13,712 bases of DNA, taken from positions 1-13,712 of the forward strand of contig JALSGW010000276.1 of NCBI GenBank assembly GCA_026982585.1. Direction: 5' to 3'. The position numbers and the translations under genes were made by a program. Position 1 is the first letter of the stretch, and each line of letters begins with the position of its first letter. Below are positions 7,191 to 13,712 of the stretch, in pieces. Source of the stretch: Alphaproteobacteria bacterium (GTDB lineage Bacteria > Pseudomonadota > Alphaproteobacteria > Geminicoccales > Geminicoccaceae). Below the pieces are notes generated by a model, which ran no database searches, was not told the origin of the DNA, and saw nothing but the letters and a program-made list of their open reading frames with translations.

Positions 7191-7214
7191 TCCCGCGTTC
7201 AAGGGGTCGAAGAA

Positions 7215-7466
7215 ATGGGGCAAAAAACCGCCATGCAGGCCGATCGGGAGCTGGACATAACCTCCGATGTCTGCCCCATGACGTTTGTGCGCACCAAGAT
7301 CGCCCTCGAAGGCATGGCCGTCGGGCAGGTGCTGCGCGTCGTCCTGCGGGGCGAAGAACCGCTCGCCAACGTGCCGCGGGCGCTGCTCGACCACGGCCAG
7401 GAAGTGCTGGCGGTGCGGCCGCTCGCAGACGGCTGCCACGAACTTTGGGTGCGTCGCAGACGATGA
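7215..7466 (+). CDS. TusA/SirA-family sulfurtransferase
   Basis: The only clear plus-strand gene, encoding 83 residues of the TusA/SirA/YeeD fold. TusA proteins carry persulfide on a conserved Cys and pass sulfur to acceptors such as the 2-thiouridine pathway or molybdenum cofactor synthesis. The Cys is in LDITSDVCPMTFVRTKIALE (C20), followed by EGMAVGQVLRVVLRGEEPLANVPRAL, as usual. The motif reads CPMT instead of the canonical CPxP of E. coli TusA; this CPM variant defines a subgroup, so I give no gene symbol. AAGGGG at 7201-7206, eight bases before the ATG at 7215, favours this start over an internal ATG at 7233. The gene diverges from mucR and converges on rimI. No convincing plus-strand promoter was found, apart from a possible TATACC at 7160-7165. 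Confidence 0.88.
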   Translation: MGQKTAMQADRELDITSDVCPMTFVRTKIALEGMAVGQVLRVVLRGEEPLANVPRALLDHGQEVLAVRPLADGCHELWVRRRR

Positions 7467-7472
7467 ACGCCG

Positions 7473-7501
7473 GGAGCGCGGCGCGGGGCGGCGGCCGCTC
7501 C
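7473..7501. terminator. Possible hairpin between the convergent tusA-like and rimI genes
   Basis: GGAGCG (7473-7478) can pair with CGCTCC (7496-7501) across a GC-rich 17-base loop. A further small stem GCGGC-TCA-GCCGC (7516-7528) has the rimI stop codon in its loop. No T-run follows on either strand. These sit where convergent transcripts would end, but in such GC-rich sequence hairpins of this size arise easily. Confidence 0.22.
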
Positions 7502-7520
7502 GGGCCGGGCTCGAGGCGGC

Positions 7521-8099
7521 TCAGCCGCTCAGACGCCCTGCGCGAGGGGGTGTGGGCGGCAGGCTCTGCCGGTCCCGCTCCAATAGCCGGCGGGCCTGGA
7601 TGAGATCGCAGCGCATGGTATACGCCGGACGCCGGCGCCCGTCCGGCAGCCGGTAATAGTCGGGGCGCAGCCCGACCCGCTCGAAGCCGAAGGATTCGTA
7701 GAGCCGCTGCGCGCCCACATTGTCGCACGCCACCTCCAGGAACATGATCCGTACCCCGAGGTGCAGCGAGCGGATCATGGCGGCGGCGAGCAGCGCTTTC
7801 GCCACCCCGCGGCGCCGATAGGCGGGCAGCACGCCCAGGGACAGAAGCTCGCTTTCATCGGCGGCGAGGCGGCAGAGGGCGAAGCCCACCCCGCGTCGCG
7901 CTTCGAGATCGAACCGGCGACGCTCGAACAGCCGGGCGATGAGGCCGAAGGCGCCGGGCATCGCCAGCAGGTGGGCGAGATCGCTGCGGCTCCAGGCGTC
8001 CTCGAAACAGCTCCGGTGCAGCCGCGCGAGCCGGCCCAGGTCGAAGGGGCCGACGTTCTTGATCTGCAGCGAGGTGGTGGGCGCCGACAGCTCGAGCAT
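7521..8099 (-). CDS. rimI: RimI-like N-acetyltransferase (GNAT family)
   Basis: GNAT enzymes of this group acetylate protein N-termini with acetyl-CoA; E. coli RimI acts on ribosomal protein S18. The 192-residue product has the family's FEDAWSRSDL segment (residues 32-41), the acetyl-CoA loop LSLGVLPAYRRRGVAKALL (about 86-104, RRRGVA at 95-100) and LEVACDNVGAQRLYESFGFE (121-140) with its conserved Glu and the YxxFGF signature. Length is slightly above the usual 145-165 because of an N-terminal extension, an insert near 58-70 (FERRRFDLEARRG) and a basic, proline-rich tail. It starts three bases after the tsaB stop, the standard tsaB-rimI pairing in bacteria, which supports the name. Target protein unverified. 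Confidence 0.92.
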   Translation of the reverse strand: MLELSAPTTSLQIKNVGPFDLGRLARLHRSCFEDAWSRSDLAHLLAMPGAFGLIARLFERRRFDLEARRGVGFALCRLAADESELLSLGVLPAYRRRGVAKALLAAAMIRSLHLGVRIMFLEVACDNVGAQRLYESFGFERVGLRPDYYRLPDGRRRPAYTMRCDLIQARRLLERDRQSLPPTPPRAGRLSG

Positions 8100-8102
8100 C
8101 GC

Positions 8103-8786
8103 TCAGGCCGTGCTCGCGATCAGGGGCCGTCCGGCACCCGGATCGGCATCGGGCGCCCGCAGATAGAGCGGGCTCACCGAGGAGGCGGGTGCCGGCTCTC
8201 CTCCCGCAGCCCGGCGGCGCAGAGCGGCCCGCAGCACCCCGAGCGCATGGGGGCCGCTGTCCGTATGCGCGACGCGGTCCGCCCCAGGGATTGCCTGCCA
8301 GGCGGCGCGCGGTCCCACCAGGCGAAGCGGGGGGCGCAGCACGGCGGCCAGATCCGCAGGCGAGCGCGCTGTGGCCGGCTCCGCCGGGGAGCCGTCGGGA
8401 TGGAAACGCTGGGCGTACACCTCACCCTTCTTGCCCGGCAACAGCGCGAGCAGGGGTGAGGTGGCCGGGTCGGATGCGGCCAGGGCGGCGAGCGTCTCGA
8501 GGGTGGAGACGGCGTAGACGGGCAGTCCGGTCGCGAGCCCCACCGCCCGGGCCAGCGCCACCGCGGTGCGGACCCCGGTAAACCGCCCCGGGCCGATGCT
8601 CACCGCCAGGGCCTCGAGCTCGCGCCAGTCCGCCCCGGCCCCCGCCAGGAGCTCGGCGAGCTCGTCGATCAGCCGTTCCCCGCGCCAGGTGCCGGGCGGG
8701 CGGGTGAAGCTCGCCACCAGCGTACCATCGCCGCGAGCCAGCGCCCCGCTCGCGGTCTGATAGCTGCAGTCGAGGGCGAGCAGCAC
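8103..8786 (-). CDS. tsaB: tRNA threonylcarbamoyladenosine biosynthesis protein TsaB
   Basis: TsaB is the non-catalytic ASKHA-fold partner of TsaD in making t6A at position 37 of ANN-decoding tRNAs. The 227-residue product begins MLLALDCSYQTASGALARGD and contains GPGRFTGVRTAVALARAVGL (from residue 65), the family's GPGSFTGLRIG-type motif. The start is GTG at 8784-8786: AAGGA lies seven bases upstream (8794-8798), overlapping the nfuA stop codon. Earlier in-frame starts would run far into nfuA. The stop is three bases before rimI. TsaD and TsaE are not in this window. Confidence 0.93.
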   Translation of the reverse strand: MLLALDCSYQTASGALARGDGTLVASFTRPPGTWRGERLIDELAELLAGAGADWRELEALAVSIGPGRFTGVRTAVALARAVGLATGLPVYAVSTLETLAALAASDPATSPLLALLPGKKGEVYAQRFHPDGSPAEPATARSPADLAAVLRPPLRLVGPRAAWQAIPGADRVAHTDSGPHALGVLRAALRRRAAGGEPAPASSVSPLYLRAPDADPGAGRPLIASTA

Positions 8787-8793
8787 CGGCCGA

Positions 8794-8798
8794 TCCTT
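8794..8798 (-). promoter_or_regulatory. Ribosome binding site deciding the tsaB GTG start
   Basis: AAGGA on the minus strand overlaps the nfuA TGA and is seven bases from the GTG of tsaB. The geometry suggests translation of tsaB is helped by ribosomes ending on nfuA. Confidence 0.6.
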
Positions 8799-9361
8799 CA
8801 GGAGACGGCGCGCACCTCCACCACCTCGGGGACGTAGTATTTGAGCAGGTTCTCGATGCCGTTTTTGAGGGTGATCACGGCGCTGGGGCAGCCCGAGCAC
8901 GCTCCCCGCAGGTGCAGGTAGACGATGCCGCGCTCGAAGCCCTGGAAGACGATGTCGCCGCCGTCGCGCGCCACCACCGGTCGCACCCGGGTTTCGATGA
9001 GCTCGCGGATGCGGCGGCTGGTCTCGTCCTCCTCGGCGGCGCCGGCCGCGGGTTCGGCCTCGGCGAGCGCCTCCGGCGCCACCACCGGGTCGCCCGAGAG
9101 GTAGTGTTCCATGATGGCGCCCAGCACCGCCGGCTTGAGGAGGTACCAGTCCTCCTGTTCGCTCTTGGTGACGCTGATGAAGTCGCGTCCGAGATGGACC
9201 CCGACCACCCCGCCGACGGCGAAGATGCGCGCCGCCAGCGGCGACAGTTGCCGGGCCCGTTCGGGGTCGGTGAAGTCCAACGCACCTTGGGCGAGCACCT
9301 CCCGTCCCGGCAGGAACTTGACGGTGGCGGGGTTGGGCGTCGGTTCGGTCTGGATGAACAT
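8798..9361 (-). CDS. nfuA: NfuA/NifU-like Fe-S cluster carrier
   Basis: This 187-residue protein has an N-terminal Nfu_N domain (about 1-88, MFIQTEPTPNPATVKFLPGR at the start) and a C-terminal NifU-like domain (about 112-187) with the cluster-binding C155-x2-C158 in LRGACSGCPSAVITLKNGIE. An acidic Ala/Glu linker (about 98-114) joins them. Such proteins carry 4Fe-4S clusters to target enzymes; E. coli NfuA can resupply MiaB and lipoyl synthase. The N-terminal domain is the alphaproteobacterial/mitochondrial Nfu type, unlike the degenerate A-type domain of E. coli NfuA. GGAGG at 9370-9374, eight bases before the ATG, is a strong ribosome binding site. It sits 31 bases after the DUF2333 gene and 11 before tsaB. 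Confidence 0.95.
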   Translation of the reverse strand: MFIQTEPTPNPATVKFLPGREVLAQGALDFTDPERARQLSPLAARIFAVGGVVGVHLGRDFISVTKSEQEDWYLLKPAVLGAIMEHYLSGDPVVAPEALAEAEPAAGAAEEDETSRRIRELIETRVRPVVARDGGDIVFQGFERGIVYLHLRGACSGCPSAVITLKNGIENLLKYYVPEVVEVRAVS

Positions 9362-9392
9362 CGCTGCTTCCTCCGCGGGGCCGCACCTCCCC

Positions 9393-10366
9393 TCACTTCA
9401 AGAGGATGTTGGTAATCTCCCGCAACTGGGTGCGGGCGCGCAAGAGGAGAAAGCCCTGGGCAGCCAGATGGTTCGGCACCAGCAGCGCGTCCAGATCCCC
9501 GTTCGCCACCACCCACGGGCGCAAGGTGGCCGCCTGCTCGAACGTGTCGAGCAGCTGCTGCCATGCCCGCTCGAGATTGCGCTCGGCGATCACCGGCGCG
9601 AAATCGCGGCCGAGAGCGCGCAGCAGCAGCAGATAGGCGTAGAGCCGTCCCTTGGTGGCGTAGAACAGGTCGTCGGCCCCGAAGTCCAGAAGCCCGCCGC
9701 CCTGCTGGATGCGGTCGGAGAGGGCGGCGGAGGCGGAGCCGAGATCGGAGGCGATGCGATCCAGGGTGGCGAGCAGGTTGTCGGCTCGGGAATCGAACAC
9801 CGCCTCCCCGGCCGCGAGCCTCCGGTTGTAGCGGTTCAGGGCCTCGAGCGCCTTGCGGTACTGGCTTTCGGAGCTCGGCTGCACCGGGGTGGTGGACCAT
9901 TCCAGGATCCAGACGTCACCCGGGTATTTGAGCCGTCCGGCGGCGGTGTCGGCGTCCGGGTCGATCTCGCTCGAACCCCGGATGCGGGCGAGCTGGTCGG
10001 CGAGCTCGATGGCGAAGCGGGACAGCGCGGAGACGATGCCCTTTTGGAACTGGGGCATGTTGTCGAGCAGGGCGCCGGGCTGGAAGAGGGGATCGTTGGC
10101 CACCCAGCGGTTCCGGTTGACCTCCCGGTCGATCAGGGCCACGGCGACGGCCACGCTGTAGGAGGCGCCCTCGGGCAGTTGGAGGTCGGCGGCGAACGCC
10201 GGGTCGTCGTCGATGCGGTGCAGGTAAAGCGCGCCGCCGGCATAGTAGACCAGGAGCAGCAGCAGGGGCGCGAGTAGGCCGAGACGCCAGCGCGCCAGCC
10301 GTCGGGGCCGGGCGCGCTCACCGGTCGATGCCGTCTCGCGAGCCCCGCTTTCCTCCCGGTCCGCGA

Positions 10367-10370
<4 letters not shown>
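9393..10370 (-). CDS. DUF2333-family membrane-anchored protein of unknown function
   Basis: A 325-residue protein resembling the DUF2333 family, for which I know no established function. Residues 1-28 are charged and cytoplasmic-like (RARPRRLARWR). One hydrophobic helix follows at about 30-50 (LGLLAPLLLLLVYYAGGALY), so the remainder (50-325) is probably periplasmic. It is mostly helical, without evident catalytic motifs or cysteines. Distinct stretches are NRNRWVANDPLFQPGALLDN, PQFQKGIVSALSRFAIELAD, DADTAAGRLKYPGDVWILEW and the C-terminal VPNHLAAQGFLLLRARTQLR. The ATG at 10368-10370 overlaps the trpS stop as ATGA, so the two are probably co-translated, although no shared function is apparent. 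A 31-base gap separates it from nfuA. Confidence 0.85.
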
Positions 10371-11389
<1,019 letters not shown>

Positions 11390-11424
11390 GGACCCTCCCG
11401 TCGCTTTCGGCCTGAGGCGACCGG

Positions 11425-11455
11425 CCCCGGCTCACATGCACAGCAGGCGCCGGGG
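11425..11455 (-). terminator. Hairpin candidate between the cyclotransferase-like gene and trpS
   Basis: CCCCGG (11425-11430) and CCGGGG (11450-11455) can pair around a 19-base loop just after the stop of the upstream gene. No T-run follows. It could mark a transcript boundary before trpS, but the evidence is weak in this GC-rich setting. Confidence 0.25.
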
Positions 11456-11456
11456 G

Positions 11457-11996
11457 TCAAGGCCGGTTGCGGGGCTCGGGCTGGTCGGATTCGGGGTAGT
11501 CGGCCATCCACTCGGCGATGCGGGCGAAGAAGCCCGCCTTGTGCCGTCTCGCCCAGGATTCGAAATCCCAGGGCTGTTCCGTGGCCGTCAGCACCTCCGG
11601 GCGCGCCTGGAACACCCAGGCCCGATAACGCCGGCCGTCCGCACCCCGCACCTGGAACAGCGCAGCCCGGTATTCGTCGCTCTCATAGTGGTTGATGCGC
11701 CGCAGGTCCTCGGCGCTCGGGCGCAACAGCAACACCCCTTCCACCTCCGCCTCGGGATCGGGCACCAGGATCGGATAGCAGGCCTCGGCCGCCCGCACCC
11801 GGCGAAAGCCGGCAAGCCGTGCCGCCATCCGCTCCTCGGGCCGGATCGGCCGGGCCAACAGGGCGGCGAGGATGTCGACATCCATCAGGGTGCCGAACAA
11901 AAACACCGCATCCCGCCCCGCCGCCCGGAGCGGGATTTCCTCGACCACCGCAAGCGGAGCCGCCCGCCGCTCCCGAAGCGCACCCGCGCCGGCCAT
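11457..11996 (-). CDS. Gamma-glutamylcyclotransferase-family protein (AIG2/GGCT-like)
   Basis: The 179-residue product has the GGCT fold signature: AVFLFGTLMDVDILAALLAR (residues 30-49), matching the substrate-loop YGTLM motif with Phe for Tyr. The later INHYESDEYRAALFQV contains the likely catalytic Glu (E105). Family members release 5-oxoproline from gamma-glutamyl compounds; the substrate here is unknown. Proline- and Trp-rich C-terminal sequence (QPWDFESWARRHKAGFF) is seen in bacterial relatives. The frame is open upstream through the end of mnmA, but those residues are low-complexity. I chose the ATG at 11994-11996, with GAGGA just upstream. A GTG at 12059 is the alternative, adding 21 residues. 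The gene follows mnmA by 70 bases with this start. Confidence 0.85.
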   Translation of the reverse strand: MAGAGALRERRAAPLAVVEEIPLRAAGRDAVFLFGTLMDVDILAALLARPIRPEERMAARLAGFRRVRAAEACYPILVPDPEAEVEGVLLLRPSAEDLRRINHYESDEYRAALFQVRGADGRRYRAWVFQARPEVLTATEQPWDFESWARRHKAGFFARIAEWMADYPESDQPEPRNRP

Positions 11997-12066
11997 GTCC
12001 TCGCCCCCGTGGTCGGGATCGCGTGAAAGCGGCTGATAGCGGAGCGCACCGCCGGGCACAACCGCT

Positions 12067-13233
12067 TCAGCAGCCCACCCGTTGCTGCGCCGCCGCGGCC
12101 TGGCCGGCAAGGCGGGGGGCGCGCCGGATCCATCCGCCGCCGAGCAACCGTTCGCCCTCGTAGAACACACAGGCTTGACCGGGCGCGACCCCGCTTTCCG
12201 GAGCGAGAAAGCGCACCACCGCCCTTCCCGCGCCGGTCGCGCTCAGGCGGGCCGGCACCGCCGGCTGGTTGTAGCGGTGCTGGACCTGGAGCAGCCGGTT
12301 CCGGGGCGGGGAGCCGCCGAGCCAGTTGACCTCCTCGAGTTCCGCTTCGGCGCAGAGGGTGGCGCGCCGCGGCCCGACCAGGATGCGGTGGCGGCGCGGG
12401 TCGATCTCCAGCACATAGAGCCGCTCTCCGGTCGCCACCCCGAGGCCCCGGCGCTGGCCGACGGTGTAGCGGCCGATCCCCGCATGCCGGCCGAGGACGC
12501 GGCCGTCCTGGTGCACGATGTCGCCGCTTCGGGCCGCCTCGGGGGCGAGTGCGGCGACGAGCCGCTGGTGGTCGCCGTCGGGCACGAAACAGATGTCCTG
12601 GCTTTCCGCCTTGTCGGCGGTGGGCAGGGCGAGGGTGCGGGCAAGGGCGCGGGTCTTTTCCTTGGAGAGCTCGCCGAGCGGGAAATGGCAGAAGGCGAGC
12701 TGCTCCGGGGTCAGGGTGAAGAGGAAATAGCTCTGATCCTTGCGGGCATCCGCGGCCCGGTAAAGCTCAAGACCGCGGGGCCCCTCCCGCCTGCGCACAT
12801 AGTGGCCGGTCACCAGGGCGGCGGCGCCGAGCTTTCGGGCGACGGCCAAAAGGTCGCGGAACTTGATGCGCTGGTTGCAGCGCACGCAGGGGATCGGGGT
12901 GCGCCCGGCCGCATAGGCGGCGGCGAAGTCGGCGATCACCTCCCGGCGAAAGCGCTCCTCGAAGTCCAGCACATAGTGGGGGATGCCGAGATGGTCCGCG
13001 ACCCGCCTCGCGTCGTAGACGTCCTGGCCGGCGCAGCAGCTGCGGCCGGATGCGGTGGCGACGCCCTGATCATAGAGCTGGAGGGTGACGCCGACCGTCT
13101 CATAGCCGCCGCGCGCCACCAGCGCCGCCGCCACCGAACTGTCCACCCCTCCGGACATGGCCACCACCACCCGGCTTCCCGGCGCCACGCCGGGCAGGCG
13201 GACGCCGCTCTCGACCAGGGGGTCGGCCGTCAT
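12067..13233 (-). CDS. mnmA: tRNA-specific 2-thiouridylase MnmA
   Basis: MnmA adenylates and then thiolates U34 of tRNA-Lys, -Glu and -Gln, using persulfide sulfur. The 388-residue product has the PP-loop SGGVDSS at 27-33 and the catalytic pair C119 (IPCVRCNQRIKFRDLL, aligning with E. coli C102) and C215 (KAESQDICFVPDGDHQ, aligning with C199). The extra C116 is typical of alphaproteobacterial sequences. RYTVGQRRGLGVA and the C-terminal beta-barrel region (about 300-375) complete the family. The ATG at 13231-13233 is 15 bases after the ferredoxin stop, with only a weak CCGGAG upstream, so coupling is likely. The TusA-like gene at 7215 is a conceivable sulfur donor, but TusBCDE genes are not in the window. 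Confidence 0.97.
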   Translation of the reverse strand: MTADPLVESGVRLPGVAPGSRVVVAMSGGVDSSVAAALVARGGYETVGVTLQLYDQGVATASGRSCCAGQDVYDARRVADHLGIPHYVLDFEERFRREVIADFAAAYAAGRTPIPCVRCNQRIKFRDLLAVARKLGAAALVTGHYVRRREGPRGLELYRAADARKDQSYFLFTLTPEQLAFCHFPLGELSKEKTRALARTLALPTADKAESQDICFVPDGDHQRLVAALAPEAARSGDIVHQDGRVLGRHAGIGRYTVGQRRGLGVATGERLYVLEIDPRRHRILVGPRRATLCAEAELEEVNWLGGSPPRNRLLQVQHRYNQPAVPARLSATGAGRAVVRFLAPESGVAPGQACVFYEGERLLGGGWIRRAPRLAGQAAAAQQRVGC

Positions 13234-13248
13234 CGCACGCGGCTCCGG

Positions 13249-13572
13249 CTAGGCGAGGAGGCTCGAGGCGGGCACCTGGATGGTCACCCCCTCCAATCCC
13301 GCCTCGAGGCGCAGCTGGCAGCCCAGGCGCGAGGTGGGACTGAGCTCGGGTGCGAGTTCCAGCATTTCCTCCTCCTCCGGGCTGGGCGGCGGAAAGCGCG
13401 CGTACCAGGCTTCGGGCAGCATCACATGGCAGGTGGCGCAGGCGAGCGCCCCGCCGCAGGCGCCCTCGATGGGAATCCCGGCCGCGCGGGCGGCGTCCAG
13501 CACACGCACCCCTTCCGCCACCTCCACCTCCAGGCGGCGGCCGTCCGGAAGCAGGAACACCACCCGCGGCAC
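13249..13572 (-). CDS. fdx: ISC-type 2Fe-2S ferredoxin
   Basis: A 107-residue electron carrier of the adrenodoxin/ISC type, which delivers electrons to Fe-S cluster assembly. Ligand spacing is C39-x5-C45-x2-C48-x36-C85 (EGACGGALACATCHVML and SRLGCQLRLE), as in E. coli Fdx. An acidic stretch PPPSPEEEEMLELAPEL (61-77) is the partner-binding region of the family. The chosen start is the GTG at 13570-13572, four bases after AGG within the preceding stop region, giving normal family length. An in-frame ATG at 13608 would add 12 residues overlapping the iscA-like gene. Position next to the A-type carrier supports the ISC role. Confidence 0.94.
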   Translation of the reverse strand: MPRVVFLLPDGRRLEVEVAEGVRVLDAARAAGIPIEGACGGALACATCHVMLPEAWYARFPPPSPEEEEMLELAPELSPTSRLGCQLRLEAGLEGVTIQVPASSLLA

Positions 13573-13577
13573 GGTTC

Positions 13578-13712
13578 CTAGACGCTGAAGCTCTCGCCGC
13601 AGCCGCAACGGGCCCGCTCGTTGGGGTTGGTGAAGGTGAACTGGGCGCCGAGGCGGTCCTCGACCCAGTCGATCACGGTGCCCTTGATCAACTCCACCGC
13701 GTCGCCCTCCAC
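13578..13712 (-). CDS. A-type iron-sulfur cluster carrier, C-terminal 44 residues (IscA/ErpA/SufA type)
   Basis: Only the end of this gene is in the window; its start lies beyond base 13712. The visible part reads VEGDAVELIKGTVIDWVEDR, then LGAQFTFTNPNERARCGCG and ESFSV. The NPN-x4-CGCG-x-SF ending, with its CxC cysteines, is diagnostic of the HesB/IscA family, which accept and pass on Fe-S clusters. The stop is five bases from the ferredoxin GTG, so the two are in one operon. Whether it is IscA, ErpA or SufA cannot be decided from the tail. Confidence 0.92.
   Translation of the reverse strand: MEGDAVELIKGTVIDWVEDRLGAQFTFTNPNERARCGCGESFSV

Noticed and set aside
8790..9386. Upstream extension of the tsaB frame through nfuA
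   Set aside because: NfuA occupies this stretch in another frame with a full domain set and CxxC motif. The tsaB GTG has its own AAGGA.
11390..11456. Trp leader peptide or T-box controlling trpS
   Set aside because: No short frame with consecutive Trp codons and no T-box elements were visible.

Overview
This is a gene-dense, GC-rich stretch of ordinary core chromosome, most likely from an alphaproteobacterium, possibly of Rhodospirillales type. Three things point there: the gene order miaB-phoH-ybeY-corC-lnt-XRE regulator-metK, a MucR/Ros-family regulator beside miaB, and a cysteine-rich substrate loop in MnmA (IPCVRCN). I see no phage, IS element, CRISPR array, rRNA, tRNA or other sign of a recently acquired island. 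Seventeen of the eighteen genes lie on the minus strand, so transcription mostly runs from high to low coordinates. No gene-free stretch exceeds about 100 bases.

Right part (13712 to about 7520, read right to left): the C-terminus of an A-type Fe-S carrier (IscA/ErpA), an ISC-type 2Fe-2S ferredoxin, mnmA (tRNA 2-thiouridylase), a gamma-glutamylcyclotransferase-like protein, trpS, a membrane-anchored DUF2333 protein, nfuA (Fe-S scaffold/carrier), tsaB (t6A synthesis) and rimI (N-acetyltransferase). Genes are tightly spaced, with an ATGA overlap at trpS/DUF2333 and gaps of 3-31 bases elsewhere, except for about 70 bases on each side of the cyclotransferase gene.

Middle (7520 to 6603): a small plus-strand TusA-family sulfurtransferase gene converges on rimI and diverges from mucR. 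The 99-base mucR-tusA region holds a good sigma70-like promoter for mucR and two short inverted repeats. A strong imperfect hairpin follows mucR.

Left part (6602 to 1): miaB, phoH, ybeY, corC, lnt, an XRE-family regulator and the N-terminal half of metK. MiaB to lnt are coupled by 3-base gaps, an 11-base overlap and two ATGA overlaps. MetK has its own candidate promoter, with a perfect 12-base palindrome in the spacer.

Functional theme: Fe-S assembly (IscA, Fdx, NfuA), sulfur transfer (TusA-like) and tRNA maturation (MnmA at U34, TsaB and MiaB at A37, TrpS charging) sit together. RNA/ribosome quality control (YbeY, PhoH) and envelope functions (CorC-like, Lnt) follow. MiaB uses SAM and Fe-S clusters, which MetK and NfuA respectively can supply. 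I found no convincing previously undescribed system. The points most worth a second look are the regulatory palindromes, the MucR/TusA pair next to miaB, and the DUF2333 protein of unknown function.
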